Part shown: positions 34,650-46,300 of the stretch, piece after piece
Layout: each line of letters opens with the position of its first letter
Position numbering within the stretch: position 1 is the first letter of the stretch
Assembly: GCA_003279535.1 (NCBI GenBank)
Contig: QCHO01000004.1
Span: 24,310 to 88,309 of the forward strand
Length of the DNA: 64,000 nt
Origin: Prochlorococcus sp. AG-402-C22
Lineage (GTDB): Bacteria; Cyanobacteriota; Cyanobacteriia; PCC-6307; Cyanobiaceae
Direction of reading: 5' to 3'
Program-made: the position numbers and the translations under genes
Notes under the pieces: model-generated
What the model was told of the DNA's origin: nothing
What the model saw: the letters and a program-made list of their open reading frames with translations, nothing else
Database searches by the model: none

Positions 34650-35936
34650 ATGAAGATCTTAAATAATGAACAAGATGCGATCCAAGAATTAAAAAGGATT
34701 TCTAGTCGAACCAATTCTGAAAACAATAAAAAGATAAATGCAATTGTCGAAGAAATACTTCAAGAGGTAAAAACTTATGGAGATATTGCTGTAGAAAAAT
34801 ATACAAAAAAATTTGATGGTTTTAATCCTAACCCTATGCAAGTTAGCGCAAATGATTTAAAAGATGCATGGGACGAAATTGATGGAAATTTAAAGCGATC
34901 ACTTGAGTTGGCCCATAAAAGAATTAAAAAATTTCATGAAAAAGAAATTCCATCATCTTTCACTATAGAAGGTGAACATGGTGATACAGTCCAAAGGAGA
35001 TGGAAACCAGTAAAAAATGCAGGCATTTATATCCCTGGAGGTAGAGCGGCCTATCCCAGTACTGTATTAATGAATTCGATACCTGCAAAAGTAGCAGGAG
35101 TACAAGAAATAATTATGGTATCTCCTGGAAATAGAGAAGGGACTATAAACAAAACTGTTTTAGCTGCAGCTCATCTATCAGGAATCAATAAAGTTTTCAG
35201 AATTGGAGGAGCGCAAGCAATTGGTGCTTTAGCATTTGGTACAAATCAAATAGATAAAGTTGATGTTATTTCAGGTCCCGGGAATATCTATGTAACTACT
35301 GCTAAAAAACTAATTTATGGCTCCACAGGAATTGATTCATTAGCCGGTCCAAGTGAAATATTAATCATTGCAGATGAAACAGCTCAAAGCACTCATATAG
35401 CATCTGATTTACTAGCGCAAGCAGAACATGATCCTTTAGCTTCTTCTATACTTCTCACTACATCAATGGAACAGGCAAAAAAAGTTTTAGAAGAACTTTA
35501 TAAAAAAATAGATGATCATCCAAGAAAAGAAATTTGTATGCAATCAATAAAAAATTGGGGATTAATTGTTATTTGCGAAAATTATGATTCATGTATTGAG
35601 CTAAGCAATAACTTTGCTCCAGAGCACTTAGAAATTTTAACTTGTGATCCAAAAAAGATTCTTGAAGGTATAGATAATGCAGGAGCAATATTCTTAGGGA
35701 ACTGGACACCAGAAGCAGTTGGAGATTACCTAGCTGGACCAAATCATACTTTACCTACATCAGGCAATTCTAGGTTTAGCGGTTCCTTAGGTGTTGAAAC
35801 TTTTATGAAAAACACTTCAATAATAGAATTTACTGAAGAAAGTTTAAGAGTTAACAGTCTTGATATTATTAATCTTGCTAAAAGTGAGGGTTTACATAGT
35901 CACGCTAATTCAGTACAAATAAGATTTCAAGATTAG
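34650..35936 (+). CDS. hisD: Histidinol dehydrogenase
   Basis: HisD oxidises L-histidinol twice to L-histidine, the last two steps of histidine synthesis. The 428-residue protein shows the NAD-binding [12 protein letters not shown] segment, the signature around [12 protein letters not shown], the zinc ligands in LLAQAEHDP and the catalytic region [10 protein letters not shown]. The start is ATG. It is convergent with rpiA, and the two stop codons overlap by 4 nt. Confidence 0.97.
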   Translation: MKILNNEQDAIQELKRISSRTNSENNKKINAIVEEILQEVKTYGDIAVEKYTKKFDGFNPNPMQVSANDLKDAWDEIDGNLKRSLELAHKRIKKFHEKEIPSSFTIEGEHGDTVQRRWKPVKNAGIYIPGGRAAYPSTVLMNSIPAKVAGVQEIIMVSPGNREGTINKTVLAAAHLSGINKVFRIGGAQAIGALAFGTNQIDKVDVISGPGNIYVTTAKKLIYGSTGIDSLAGPSEILIIADETAQSTHIASDLLAQAEHDPLASSILLTTSMEQAKKVLEELYKKIDDHPRKEICMQSIKNWGLIVICENYDSCIELSNNFAPEHLEILTCDPKKILEGIDNAGAIFLGNWTPEAVGDYLAGPNHTLPTSGNSRFSGSLGVETFMKNTSIIEFTEESLRVNSLDIINLAKSEGLHSHANSVQIRFQD

Positions 35937-36646
35937 CCAACTTTTGAGGGAGAGTAAACAACTGGAATATTTTTTTCAATTTTACCAACCAATACTTTGT
36001 CTGTTAGATCAACAAATAAACCGTTTTCTAATACTCCAGGTATATTGTTAATGCTCATTTCAATGTCTTTTGGATTTCTGATACCATCATTGAAAATTAC
36101 GTCTAAAATTAAGTTGCCTTGGTCAGTAACCACTGGACCAGCTTTTTTTGTAGCCATTCTTAAAGTAGAACTACCATTCATTTCTGAGATTACATCCTGA
36201 ACTTGCTTCCAAGCATTTGGGAGGACTTCTACAGGTAAAGGAAAAGATAGATTTAAGTTTTGCACGAGTTTAGTTTCGTCAACAACAATCAACAATTGGT
36301 TAGCTTTAGATGCTACCAACTTTTCTCTAACATGGCATGCTCCTCCTCCTTTTATTAATTGAAATCCGGGATCAACTTCATCTGCTCCATCAATAGCTAA
36401 ATCAATTTGAGAAACAGAAGCTAAATCGATAAGCGGTATATCGAGTTCAAGCGCTAAAACCTCTGATTGAAAGGAAGTTGCAACACCCCTTATGTTTTGC
36501 AATTTTCCTGAACGAATTTCTTGAGCGAGGCTTCTTATCATAAGAGCTGCTGTAGATCCTGATCCTAATCCGAGAATCATGTCACTCTTTACTTCCTTAA
36601 TTGCTGCATCAGCAACTATTTGTTTCATTTGAGTTTGTGAATCCAA
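35933..36646 (-). CDS. rpiA: Ribose-5-phosphate isomerase A
   Basis: RpiA interconverts ribose-5-phosphate and ribulose-5-phosphate, needed in both the Calvin cycle and the pentose phosphate pathway. The 237-residue protein has [24 protein letters not shown] and the active-site [11 protein letters not shown]. The start is TTG at 36644-36646, giving the family-typical MDxQxQMKQ; an ATG six codons later (36628) is the alternative. Confidence 0.95.
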   Translation of the reverse strand: MDSQTQMKQIVADAAIKEVKSDMILGLGSGSTAALMIRSLAQEIRSGKLQNIRGVATSFQSEVLALELDIPLIDLASVSQIDLAIDGADEVDPGFQLIKGGGACHVREKLVASKANQLLIVVDETKLVQNLNLSFPLPVEVLPNAWKQVQDVISEMNGSSTLRMATKKAGPVVTDQGNLILDVIFNDGIRNPKDIEMSINNIPGVLENGLFVDLTDKVLVGKIEKNIPVVYSPSKVG

Positions 36647-36691
36647 AATCTTTTTTTTAAGGTTATAAATTATTAAATTTCAATGGGTGAT

Positions 36692-37822
<1,131 letters not shown>

Positions 37823-37982
37823 TTATTTAATGATTTTTGAATTTATTTCATAAATCTAATTGAAGAATTAGGTTATTGTTGTTTTTTTGTTTACATCCAT
37901 AAAATACGAATTTTTATATTTTTTATAGAAAAAAAACTTATATGTGCGAAAATTATTTTGAATAATTCATATATAAATAAAT

Positions 37983-38450
37983 TTGAATAAAGATAATAAA
38001 AGTAAACTAGAATCAATTCTGAAAAAAGTTGCTGATGAATGGAATTTCGAAATCTATAGTTTAAAAATACAAACTAATCAAAATCCAATAATTATTGAAG
38101 TTATTATAAAAAAAACTAATGGTGATGATATTTCACTTGATGATTGTGCGCTATTTAATACCCCAGCATCTGAAAAAATAGAAAATTCAAATCTTTTAAA
38201 TTGTTCTTATGTGTTAGAAATTAGTAGTCAAGGGGTCAGTGATGAATTAACCTCAGAAAGAGACTTCAAAACCTTTAAGGGTTTTCCAGTTAATGTTGAG
38301 TTAAACCAAAAGAATTCAAAAATAAAATTTCTTAATGGTTTACTTTATGAAAAGTCTAAAGATTATTTAGCCATTAACATAAAAGGTAAGATTAAAAAAA
38401 TCCCTTTTGATGAAGTACTAAAGATTAGTCTTTGTACATTAAAAGACTAA
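37983..38450 (+). CDS. rimP: Ribosome maturation factor RimP
   Basis: RimP binds the 30S subunit and helps late assembly around S19/S12. The 155-residue protein has the RimP pattern: [16 protein letters not shown], then [34 protein letters not shown] and a C-terminal SH3-like part. The start is TTG at 37983; an in-frame stop lies three codons upstream and no Met follows early, so TTG is the best start. It opens the rimP-nusA-ylxR-infB operon. Confidence 0.9.
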   Translation: MNKDNKSKLESILKKVADEWNFEIYSLKIQTNQNPIIIEVIIKKTNGDDISLDDCALFNTPASEKIENSNLLNCSYVLEISSQGVSDELTSERDFKTFKGFPVNVELNQKNSKIKFLNGLLYEKSKDYLAINIKGKIKKIPFDEVLKISLCTLKD

Positions 38451-38486
38451 TTATTTTTCAACCATTATTCAATTTACCCATCATAG

Positions 38487-39890
38487 ATGGCATTAGTTAT
38501 TCTCCCAGGTTTAAACAATCTCATTGAAGACATTAGTGAGGAAAAAAAGTTACCTCCTAATATCGTGGAATTAGCCTTACGCGAAGCGTTATTAAAAGGA
38601 TATGAAAAATATAGAAAAACTTTTTACATTGGAATTAATGAAGATCCATTTGATGAAGAATATTTTAGTAATTTTGATGTTGGACTAGATCTTGATGAAG
38701 AAGGTTACAGGATATTATCTAGTAAAATAATTGTTGAAGAAGTTGAAAGCGAAGATCATCAAATATCTCTAGTAGAAGTTAAACAAGTTGCTGATGATGC
38801 TCAAATAGGGGACACAGTAGTTTTAGACGTTACTCCAGAAAAAGAGGATTTTGGGCGAATGGCTGCTTCAACAACAAAGCAAGTTTTAGCCCAAAAATTA
38901 AGAGACCAACAAAGAAAAATGATCCAGGAAGAATTTGCAGATTTGGAAGATCCTGTTTTAACTGCAAGAGTTATAAGATTTGAAAGACAATCAGTCATTA
39001 TGGGAGTTAGTTCGGGTATTGGTAGACCTGAAGTAGAGGCGGAACTCCCCAAGAGAGATCAATTACCAAATGATAATTACAGAGCAAATGCAACTTTCAA
39101 AGTATTTCTGAAAGAAGTTAGCGAAATAGCCAGAAAAGGGCCACAACTTTTTGTTAGTAGAGCAAATGCTGGTTTAGTAGTTTATCTATTTGAAAATGAA
39201 GTACCGGAAATTCAAGAAGGTACTGTAAAAATTGTTGCTGTTTCAAGAGAAGCAAACCCTCCTTCAAGAGCAGTTGGGCCAAGAACTAAAGTAGCTGTTG
39301 ATAGTATCGAACAAGAAGTTGATCCCGTAGGTGCCTGTATTGGAGCTAGAGGAGCAAGGATTCAACAGGTGGTAAATGAATTAAGAGGAGAAAAAATTGA
39401 TGTTATTAAATGGTCATCAGATCCAATACAGTATATTTTAAACTCTTTAAGTCCTGCGAAAGTCGATCTAGTAAGACTAGTGGACCCAGCAGGGCAACAT
39501 GCGCATGTTTTAGTGCCTCCTGATCAATTGAGTCTTGCAATTGGGAGAGAAGGTCAAAATGTAAGACTTGCCGCAAGATTAACTGGTTGGAAGATTGATG
39601 TTAAAAACTCACATGAATATGATCAGGAAGCAGAAGATGCTGCAGTCTCTGAATTAATCATTCAAAGAGAGGATGAAGAGAATCTTCAGAGAGAAGCTGA
39701 ACAAAGATTAGAAGCAGAACAAGCTGAGCGCGCTGCAGAAGATGCAAGATTAAGAGAGCTTTATCCGCTTCCTGAAGATGATCAAGAATATGGAGAAGAA
39801 CAATACGAAGAAGTTGCCTTTTCAGATAATGATCAATTAGAGACTCATCAAGATAGTGAAATATCATCCAAAGAGGAGAGAAAACGGTGA
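38487..39890 (+). CDS. nusA: Transcription termination/antitermination factor NusA
   Basis: The 467-residue protein binds RNA polymerase and nascent RNA. The N-terminal polymerase-binding domain (1-125), S1 domain (about 130-200) and two KH domains (DPVGACIGARGARIQ and LAIGREGQNVRLAARL) are visible. The C-terminus is a highly acidic, Glu/Gln-rich tail (about 395-467) without the acidic repeats of E. coli NusA. It lies 36 nt after rimP and overlaps ylxR by 4 nt (GTGA). Confidence 0.97.
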   Translation: MALVILPGLNNLIEDISEEKKLPPNIVELALREALLKGYEKYRKTFYIGINEDPFDEEYFSNFDVGLDLDEEGYRILSSKIIVEEVESEDHQISLVEVKQVADDAQIGDTVVLDVTPEKEDFGRMAASTTKQVLAQKLRDQQRKMIQEEFADLEDPVLTARVIRFERQSVIMGVSSGIGRPEVEAELPKRDQLPNDNYRANATFKVFLKEVSEIARKGPQLFVSRANAGLVVYLFENEVPEIQEGTVKIVAVSREANPPSRAVGPRTKVAVDSIEQEVDPVGACIGARGARIQQVVNELRGEKIDVIKWSSDPIQYILNSLSPAKVDLVRLVDPAGQHAHVLVPPDQLSLAIGREGQNVRLAARLTGWKIDVKNSHEYDQEAEDAAVSELIIQREDEENLQREAEQRLEAEQAERAAEDARLRELYPLPEDDQEYGEEQYEEVAFSDNDQLETHQDSEISSKEERKR

Positions 39891-40168
39891 TACAACAAGT
39901 CCCTGTTATGCGTATATGCATTTCATGTAGAAAAACATATGACAGAAAAGATCTTTTAAAGATTACCAAAGATCATAAGGAAGGCATTATGTTTCAAAAA
40001 GGAATGGGGAGATCAGCTTACATTTGCAAGTCTATAAAATGTTACTCAGATTCCAAGATCAGAAAAAAGCTTCAAAAAGCTTTAAAAACATTTTTAGAAC
40101 CTGAATTTATTGAAATTTTTGAAAAAGAAATTACAAGCTACAATGACCATCCCAATAAAGGAATATAA
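39887..40168 (+). CDS. ylxR: YlxR-family (DUF448) RNA-binding protein
   Basis: This 93-residue protein matches YlxR by its motif MRICISCRKTYDRKDLLKI, GRSAYICKSIKC and a basic C-terminal helix. YlxR proteins are nucleoid/RNA-associated and have been reported to affect transcription and RNase P in other bacteria; the role here is inferred. The start GTG overlaps the nusA stop; an ATG at 39908, directly before the conserved RICISC, is an alternative. It is followed by infB after 42 nt. Confidence 0.9.
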   Translation: MIQQVPVMRICISCRKTYDRKDLLKITKDHKEGIMFQKGMGRSAYICKSIKCYSDSKIRKKLQKALKTFLEPEFIEIFEKEITSYNDHPNKGI

Positions 40169-40210
40169 TTAAAATAAATCCTCTTTTAAAAAGAGTACAA
40201 ATCAGATTAA

Positions 40211-43200
40211 ATGACTATCAGCGATAAAATCAGAATTTACGAACTTTCCAGAGACTTAAATCTGGAAAACAAAGATATATTGGATGCAGCTCAAAAACTT
40301 TCAATTTCAGTAAAAAGCCATAGCAGCTCTATAAGTTCAGAAGACGCAAAAAAAATAACAAATCTTATTAATAAAAAAAATTCAGATAAAAAAATACTTT
40401 CTATTAATAAGCCTTCCATTAAAAAAGATAATCACAAACAAAACAAAGAAGATAAATCTCCTCTTATCTCCTCTATAAAAGGTGAACCAATTAAAGATAA
40501 TTCAAACAAAAAGCCATTATTGATAAAACCTCTTAATAAGCCCGAGAATCTTAAAAAAATTTCAAATCAATCTATAAATCCCAATAAACCCAATATAATT
40601 AATAGTTCACAATCTCAAGTAAACCTTAAGAATCAAAATATTAATAGTAAGCCTTTACAAAATTTCAACCAAGATAAAAAAACTTTGCTAAACAGCACAA
40701 CCCCACCTATCAAAAGTCCCGTAAAACCTCCTATTCAACTAATTGCAAAGCCTAAAAATATAAATAATAATGTTAAATCTAATGAATCTTCCAGAAATAT
40801 CTACAATTCAAGGGACAAAAGAAAACCATCAAACAAACCTGAACAAAATACTAACAAACCTAAATTAAAAAATAATAATAGATCAAACACCCCTGAGCTC
40901 GTTGGTGCTCCGATAAGAAGAGACGACTCTCTTAAGCAAAATAATAATCAAAATAATAAGCAAAACATTTCTTTTAAGCAAACTGCCTCCAACAGACCTG
41001 GTGCGCCCAATAGACCTGGTGCGCCCAATAGACCTGGTGCGCCCAATAGAGCTGGTGTGCCCAATAGACCTGGCATGCCAAATAGGCCTGGATTGAGAAA
41101 CAAACCATCAGATCAAGGCAGATCTGGCTCCTTTAATAGACAAGTCAATCCCAATAGGCCAGGTGCTCCCAGCAGACCTGGATTGAGAAACCAACCATCA
41201 GATCAAGGTAGATCTGGCTCCTTTAATAGACAAGTCAATCCCAATAGACCTGGTGCGCCCAGCAGGCCTGGCATGCCAAATAGACCTGGTTCTAAGTTCA
41301 ATGGCCAGAAGTCCTCGGGAATTAGGAAACCAGTATCACCTAATGAACTTTTGCAACTTCAAAAAACTAATAAATCGGAGAAGGACAAAAAAGGTATAAA
41401 TATTAACGAAAAACAAAATATAGAGTCGCCTAAACAGAAGGTAAAAGCTCCTAACAGTAGGCCAAGCACCGCCCCGAGTTCCAAAAAAACGCCTCATAGA
41501 ACATTTTCGAATAGTTCAAAAAAACCAGGAAAGACTGACTGGGACGACAGTGCTAAGCTAGAAGCATTAAGAAATAAAAATCCCCAGAAACAACGACAGA
41601 AAGTTCATATTATTGGAGAAAATGATGATTCATTAACATCTGAGACTAGTGGGTATTCAGGTGAAAAAATTTCAATATTATCAGCTAGTTTGGCACGTCC
41701 AAAGAAAGAAAAGTCTGATGAGCCTAAATCTCAAAAATCTATAAAACAATTTAAGAAGAAGAAAAAAGAGACTACAAGGCAAAGGCAGAAAAGAAGAGCT
41801 ATGGAATTAAAGGCTGCTAAGGAGGCTAAACAAGTAAGACCTGAAATGATAATAGTCCCCGAAGATAATTTAACAGTTCAAGAATTAGCAGATAAATTAA
41901 GTCTTGAAAGTTCTGAAATAATCAAATCTCTTTTCTTTAAAGGAATAACGGCAACAGTTACTCAATCACTTGACTTAACAACTATCGAAACAGTAGCTGA
42001 AGAATTTGGAGTTCCTGTTTTGCAAGATGATATTCAAGAAGCTGCTGAAAAAACAGTAGACATGATTGAGTCTGATGATCTTGATAGTCTAATAAAAAGA
42101 CCACCTGTTATCACAGTAATGGGTCATGTAGATCATGGTAAAACTAGTCTTTTAGACTCAATTAGAGAATCAAGAGTAGCTTCAGGAGAAGCGGGAGGAA
42201 TTACTCAACATATAGGTGCTTATCAAGTTGAATTTGAACATGAATCTAAAAAGAAAAAATTAACTTTTCTTGATACCCCTGGGCATGAAGCCTTTACAGC
42301 AATGAGAGCAAGAGGCACAAAAGTCACTGACGTAGCTGTTCTTGTGGTAGCGGCAGATGATGGTTGCAGACCCCAAACGCTTGAGGCCATAAGTCATGCA
42401 AGAGCAGCAAAAGTCCCAATAGTTGTTGCAATAAATAAAATTGATAAGGAAGGAGCATCTCCAGAGAGAGTAAAGCAAGAACTATCAGAAAAAGACTTAA
42501 TTGCTGAAGATTGGGGAGGAGATACTGTGATGGTTCCAGTGAGTGCAATCAAAAAACAAAATATCGAAAAATTGCTAGAAATGATTTTGTTAGTTTCAGA
42601 AGTTGAAGATCTACAAGCTAATCCTTACAGATTGGCTAAAGGTACTGTCATTGAAGCCCATTTAGATAAAGCCAAAGGTCCTGTAGCTACTTTGTTAGTA
42701 CAAAATGGCACATTAAAATCTGGAGATGTTTTAGCTGCAGGTTCAGTCCTTGGGAAAATTAGAGCAATGGTTGATGAACATGGTAATAGAATCAAAGAAG
42801 CAGGACCTTCCTTCCCAGTGGAAGCATTAGGATTCAGTGAAGTACCTACAGCCGGCGATGAATTTGAAGTTTACTCTGATGAAAAAACTGCTCGAGCTAT
42901 TGTTGGAGATAGGGCCACAGATGCTAGAGCGACAAAATTAGCTCAGCAAATGGCCTCCAGAAGAGTCAGCTTATCCTCCTTATCAAATCAAGCAAATGAT
43001 GGTGAATTAAAAGAGTTAAACTTAATTCTTAAAGCTGATGTTCAAGGCAGTGTTGAAGCGATATTGGGATCACTAGAACAATTACCGAAAAATGAAGTTC
43101 AAGTTAGAGTTCTACTCTCTGCACCTGGAGAAATAACTGAGACAGATATAGACCTCGCAGCTGCATCAGGATCAGTAATCATTGGGTTTAACACCTCATT

Positions 43201-43624
43201 AGCATCTGGAGCAAAGAGAGCAGCTGATGCTAATGATGTTGATGTAAGAGAATATGAAGTAATCTATAAACTCCTTGAAGATATTCAATTGGCTATGGAA
43301 GGTCTTCTTGAACCCGATCTTGTCGAAGAATCATTAGGTAAAGCCGAAGTTCGAGCAACTTTCGCAGTTGGTAAAGGAGCTATTGCAGGCTGTTATATAC
43401 AAACTGGCAAATTACAACGAAATTGTTCTCTTAGAGTTATTAGATCAGATAAAGTAATTTTTGAAGGTAACCTAGACTCTCTAAAAAGGTCTAAAGATGA
43501 TGTGAAAGAAGTAAATACAGGATTTGAATGTGGAGTTGGGTGTGATAAATTCTCGTCTTGGAATGAAGGAGACATAATCGAAGCATTCAAATTTGTCACT
43601 CAAAAGAGGTCTTTAACTAAATAA
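40211..43624 (+). CDS. infB: Translation initiation factor IF-2
   Basis: This 1137-residue GTPase positions fMet-tRNA on the 30S subunit and promotes subunit joining. The G domain begins with GHVDHGKT near 638, followed by DTPGHEAF and NKID; domains II-IV make up the C-terminal half. A small IF2_N domain ([21 protein letters not shown]) opens the protein. The roughly 600-residue N-terminal extension is unusually long and low in complexity, rich in Asn, Lys, Pro and Ser, and holds tandem PNRPGA-type repeats (see 41081-41260). ATG start. Confidence 0.97.
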   Translation: MTISDKIRIYELSRDLNLENKDILDAAQKLSISVKSHSSSISSEDAKKITNLINKKNSDKKILSINKPSIKKDNHKQNKEDKSPLISSIKGEPIKDNSNKKPLLIKPLNKPENLKKISNQSINPNKPNIINSSQSQVNLKNQNINSKPLQNFNQDKKTLLNSTTPPIKSPVKPPIQLIAKPKNINNNVKSNESSRNIYNSRDKRKPSNKPEQNTNKPKLKNNNRSNTPELVGAPIRRDDSLKQNNNQNNKQNISFKQTASNRPGAPNRPGAPNRPGAPNRAGVPNRPGMPNRPGLRNKPSDQGRSGSFNRQVNPNRPGAPSRPGLRNQPSDQGRSGSFNRQVNPNRPGAPSRPGMPNRPGSKFNGQKSSGIRKPVSPNELLQLQKTNKSEKDKKGININEKQNIESPKQKVKAPNSRPSTAPSSKKTPHRTFSNSSKKPGKTDWDDSAKLEALRNKNPQKQRQKVHIIGENDDSLTSETSGYSGEKISILSASLARPKKEKSDEPKSQKSIKQFKKKKKETTRQRQKRRAMELKAAKEAKQVRPEMIIVPEDNLTVQELADKLSLESSEIIKSLFFKGITATVTQSLDLTTIETVAEEFGVPVLQDDIQEAAEKTVDMIESDDLDSLIKRPPVITVMGHVDHGKTSLLDSIRESRVASGEAGGITQHIGAYQVEFEHESKKKKLTFLDTPGHEAFTAMRARGTKVTDVAVLVVAADDGCRPQTLEAISHARAAKVPIVVAINKIDKEGASPERVKQELSEKDLIAEDWGGDTVMVPVSAIKKQNIEKLLEMILLVSEVEDLQANPYRLAKGTVIEAHLDKAKGPVATLLVQNGTLKSGDVLAAGSVLGKIRAMVDEHGNRIKEAGPSFPVEALGFSEVPTAGDEFEVYSDEKTARAIVGDRATDARATKLAQQMASRRVSLSSLSNQANDGELKELNLILKADVQGSVEAILGSLEQLPKNEVQVRVLLSAPGEITETDIDLAAASGSVIIGFNTSLASGAKRAADANDVDVREYEVIYKLLEDIQLAMEGLLEPDLVEESLGKAEVRATFAVGKGAIAGCYIQTGKLQRNCSLRVIRSDKVIFEGNLDSLKRSKDDVKEVNTGFECGVGCDKFSSWNEGDIIEAFKFVTQKRSLTK
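40990..41294 (+). repeat. Asn-Arg-Pro-Gly repeat region inside infB, including a 90-nt tandem duplication
   Basis: About 100 codons encode NRPGAP-like 6-residue repeats (18-nt units, several nearly identical in DNA). Within them a 90-nt unit occurs twice in tandem: 41081-41170 and 41171-41260 differ at only 8 positions by eye. The reading frame is preserved, so the repeat adds or removes 30 residues without disrupting IF-2. This is typical of slippage or unequal recombination in a disordered linker. Confidence 0.85.
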
Positions 43625-43637
43625 TTAAATATTTAAC

Positions 43638-43877
43638 TTATAGATCTTTATTCCGGTCAAGGAATAATAAAGTAGGAAATAATATACAAGCACCAATTTG
43701 TATAAGAAGGTTATTTTGCTGTAATTCACTTCCACTTGCAATTTTTGAAAGCATTATTAAAAGTCCCAAAAATGCCGAACCACTAAAAGCTATCCATAAT
43801 ATTTTCCTTAATCCCTTAAAAGGAGCTTGGGATTCCTTTAATAGTTTCCTTTTTAATTCAGGATCTATTTTTGACAT
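43638..43877 (-). CDS. DUF3493 family membrane protein
   Basis: The 79-residue protein has DPELKRKLLKESQAPFKGLRKILW followed by two hydrophobic segments and a short basic/acidic tail LDRNKDL, the arrangement of cyanobacterial/plastid DUF3493 proteins. Plant relatives have been linked to photosystem II assembly; function is not shown here. The ATG at 43875-43877 is chosen over a TTG four codons upstream because a GAAAG ribosome binding site lies 5 nt before it. It is convergent with infB, with a 13-nt gap. Confidence 0.82.
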   Translation of the reverse strand: MSKIDPELKRKLLKESQAPFKGLRKILWIAFSGSAFLGLLIMLSKIASGSELQQNNLLIQIGACILFPTLLFLDRNKDL

Positions 43878-43932
43878 GAATTCTTTCAATAATAAGATTA
43901 AGTCTATATGAAAATATCAATATTTTTATATT

Positions 43933-44004
43933 GCCGGTATAGCTCAGCGGTAGAGCAACTGTCTCGTAAACAGTAGGTCGTTGGTTCAATTCCAATTATC
44001 GGCA
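43933..44004 (+). tRNA. tRNA-Thr (anticodon CGU)
   Basis: A full cloverleaf folds over 72 nt. The acceptor stem is GCCGGTA/TATCGGC with one G-T pair, and the D-stem is GCTC/GAGC. The anticodon stem is ACTGT/ACAGT with loop CTCGTAA (anticodon CGT at 43965-43967), followed by variable AGGTC and the T-arm GTTGG-TTCAATT-CCAAT. The discriminator is A. No 3' CCA is encoded. CGU reads the threonine codon ACG. Confidence 0.95.
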
Positions 44005-44287
44005 TTTCAAAAGCATATTAAAAACAAGACTTATTTTTAGAGTTTCGCAACTAGAATATTATTTAAAGATTTTTTAGTACCTCAGATATTCTGTTTTGTA
44101 AAAGTATTTACATTTTTTTGAAGAAGGGTTTATGTCTTTCAAGCTAAATGGATTGACAATTTAAAACTGCTAACAATAACAGTCTTTATATGATTTCTGA
44201 TATTTGAAATTTGAAAAATTTTTATTAGTATTTTTTTTAATATTTTTAATTTCGCCAAATTAGTAATAAAGTAGTTAGATTCTTAAT
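44005..44287. other. Intergenic region between tRNA-Thr and the radical SAM gene
   Basis: This 283-nt AT-rich stretch shows no gene. A TTGACA hexamer at 44152-44157 and a TATGAT at about 44190 are promoter-like but spaced too far apart (over 25 nt) to pair convincingly. Several long T-runs occur near 44224-44250. Nothing identifiable as a small RNA was recognised. Confidence 0.3.
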
Positions 44288-45934
44288 GTGGCAAATTCAT
44301 CTGATTTTCATAGCATGAATTTTAATTTTGGTTTCACAAAAATAAATAAAAAAAAATTCCACAGGGAGAACTATGGGAAAATTCTTATTGTAAGGCTTCC
44401 ATGCAATCCAATATTTCCTATAGGACCTATTTACTTAGCAGACCATGTCCATAAATGTTTCCCAAATATTGAACAACAATTTATTGATTTAGCAATAATT
44501 CCATCTAATAAAATCACCAAATATTTAGCTAGAAAAATTGATCAATTTAGACCTCACCTAATAATATTTTCATGGAGAGATATACAAATTTATGCACCTG
44601 TCGATGGCAGAAGCGGAAATCCCCTACAAAACTCTTTTGAGGTTTTTTACTCAAAAAATATCTTTAAAAAAATTAGAGGTTCTTGGGGAGGATTAAAATT
44701 AATTGCATCTCATTATGGAGAGATATATAGAAATACCTCTTTAGTCAAGATGGGGCTCAAAAGAGCACGAAAATACAACAAAGATGTAAAAGTAATTTTA
44801 GGAGGTGGAGCTGTTAGTGTCTTTTATGAACAATTAGGAAATCTACTTCCAAAAGGAACTCTTATTTCTGTTGGAGAGGGAGAAAATCTAATAGAGAAAA
44901 TCATTAGGAATGATTCTATTGAGGAAGAAAGATGTTATCTTGCTGGACAAAAACCTCGGCAAAAATTAATACATGAACAACCTTCTGGCACTGTTAAAAC
45001 TGCCTGCAACTATAAATATATTAAATCAATATGGCCTGAATTTAATTGGTATATAGATGGTGGCGATTACTATGTAGGGGTGCAAACAAAAAGAGGTTGT
45101 CCTCATAATTGTTGTTTCTGTGTTTATACAGTTGTGGAAGGAAAGCAGGTTCGCGTTAATCCTGTTAACGAAGTAATTAAGGAAATGAAGCAATTATATG
45201 ATCTTGGAGTTAGAGGATTTTGGTTTACAGATGCGCAGTTTATTCCAGCAAAGAAACACATCGAAGATGCAAAAACACTTTTGCAAGCTATAAAGGACCA
45301 AGGCTGGGACGATATTAATTGGGCTGCATACATCAGAGCAGATAATATTGATGCTGAGCTAGCTCAGCTTATGGTTGATACGGGTATGAGCTATTTTGAA
45401 ATCGGTATCACTTCTGGATCTCAAGAACTTGTTAGAAAAATGAGATTAGCTTATGACCTTGAAACTGTATTAAACAATTGTAGAATGCTAGTCCAATCGG
45501 GTTTCAAGAACCATGTTTCAGTCAATTATTCATTTAATGTTTTTGATGAAACGCCAAGCACCATACGGCAAACAATTGCTTACCATAGAGAATTAGAAAA
45601 TATTTTTGGTAAAGGCTTAGTTGATCCTGCTATATTCTTTATAGGTTTGCAGCCTCACACTCTTCTTGAGCAGTATGCCTTAGATCATAAAATTTTGAAG
45701 CCGAATTATAATCCAATGAGCATGATGCCCTGGACAGCGCGAAAACTTCTATGGAATCCAGGCTCATTAGGAGAAAAACTTGGTCAGGTTTGCTTAGAAG
45801 CTTTTGATAATCCAGAAGATGAATTCGGTAAAACAGTTATCAACATTCTTGAGAGAGAATATGGAAAGTCTTCCTTAAAAGATTCCTTAAAAGTACGCCC
45901 GTTATCAGAAAGGAAATTAGCTCATTCTAAATAA
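44288..45934 (+). CDS. B12-binding-domain radical SAM protein
   Basis: The 548-residue protein has an N-terminal region resembling a cobalamin-binding Rossmann domain (KILIVRLPCNPIFPIGPIYLADH near 34-56, later VILGGGAVSVFYEQL). Next come the radical SAM motif RGCPHNCCFC (CxxxCxxC, near 269-276) and the rest of the barrel. The usual DxHxxG base-off motif was not seen, so whether it binds cobalamin is open. It looks like BchE-type oxidoreductases, but its substrate is unknown. The start is GTG at 44288; an ATG at codon 10 (44315) is possible. Convergent with clpS, gap 15 nt. Confidence 0.8.
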   Translation: MANSSDFHSMNFNFGFTKINKKKFHRENYGKILIVRLPCNPIFPIGPIYLADHVHKCFPNIEQQFIDLAIIPSNKITKYLARKIDQFRPHLIIFSWRDIQIYAPVDGRSGNPLQNSFEVFYSKNIFKKIRGSWGGLKLIASHYGEIYRNTSLVKMGLKRARKYNKDVKVILGGGAVSVFYEQLGNLLPKGTLISVGEGENLIEKIIRNDSIEEERCYLAGQKPRQKLIHEQPSGTVKTACNYKYIKSIWPEFNWYIDGGDYYVGVQTKRGCPHNCCFCVYTVVEGKQVRVNPVNEVIKEMKQLYDLGVRGFWFTDAQFIPAKKHIEDAKTLLQAIKDQGWDDINWAAYIRADNIDAELAQLMVDTGMSYFEIGITSGSQELVRKMRLAYDLETVLNNCRMLVQSGFKNHVSVNYSFNVFDETPSTIRQTIAYHRELENIFGKGLVDPAIFFIGLQPHTLLEQYALDHKILKPNYNPMSMMPWTARKLLWNPGSLGEKLGQVCLEAFDNPEDEFGKTVINILEREYGKSSLKDSLKVRPLSERKLAHSK

Positions 45935-45949
45935 TAAATTCATTAGTTA

Positions 45950-46267
45950 TTAATCTTCTTTTTCAATTGAACTAGAAATTCCTTTCGATTTTAATGATTC
46001 TGAGTAGAATTCTGCTGGCTCTAAATCACAGACGATTACCAAACCTACACCAGTATTGTGTGCCTCTAGCATAATGGCGATAGCATCTTGTTCGCTTAAT
46101 TGCGGCACAACTTCCCGTAGTGAAATAGCGACATACTCCATAGAATTAACCGGGTCATTATGAAGTAAAACTTTGTATTTTGGAGATTTATTTTTTAATT
46201 CAGCAGGTTTCTTTTCAAGCACTGCCGAATTATCACTTACACTTTGCTCTAGCTTTATAGATAACAT
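45950..46267 (-). CDS. clpS: ATP-dependent Clp protease adaptor ClpS
   Basis: ClpS delivers N-degron substrates to ClpC/ClpA-ClpP. The 105-residue form starts at the ATG at 46265-46267; a TTG at 46298-46300, directly abutting the dapL stop, would add 11 residues. The core has YKVLLHNDPVNSMEYVAISL, the conserved ClpS loop, and EAHNTGVGLVIVCDLEPAEFYSE-like C-terminal part that packs the substrate pocket. It follows dapL on the same strand. Confidence 0.93.
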   Translation of the reverse strand: MLSIKLEQSVSDNSAVLEKKPAELKNKSPKYKVLLHNDPVNSMEYVAISLREVVPQLSEQDAIAIMLEAHNTGVGLVIVCDLEPAEFYSESLKSKGISSSIEKED

Positions 46268-46300
46268 CAAATTTTTTTTGGAACTAAATGATACTAACAA

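Noticed and set aside
40990-41294. A CRISPR-like repeat array
   Set aside because: The repeats are in frame, contiguous without unique spacers, and encode a proline/arginine-rich part of IF-2.
43933-44287. An integration site or genomic island beside tRNA-Thr
   Set aside because: No integrase, no repeated tRNA 3' end and no foreign-looking genes follow; the flanks are core genes.
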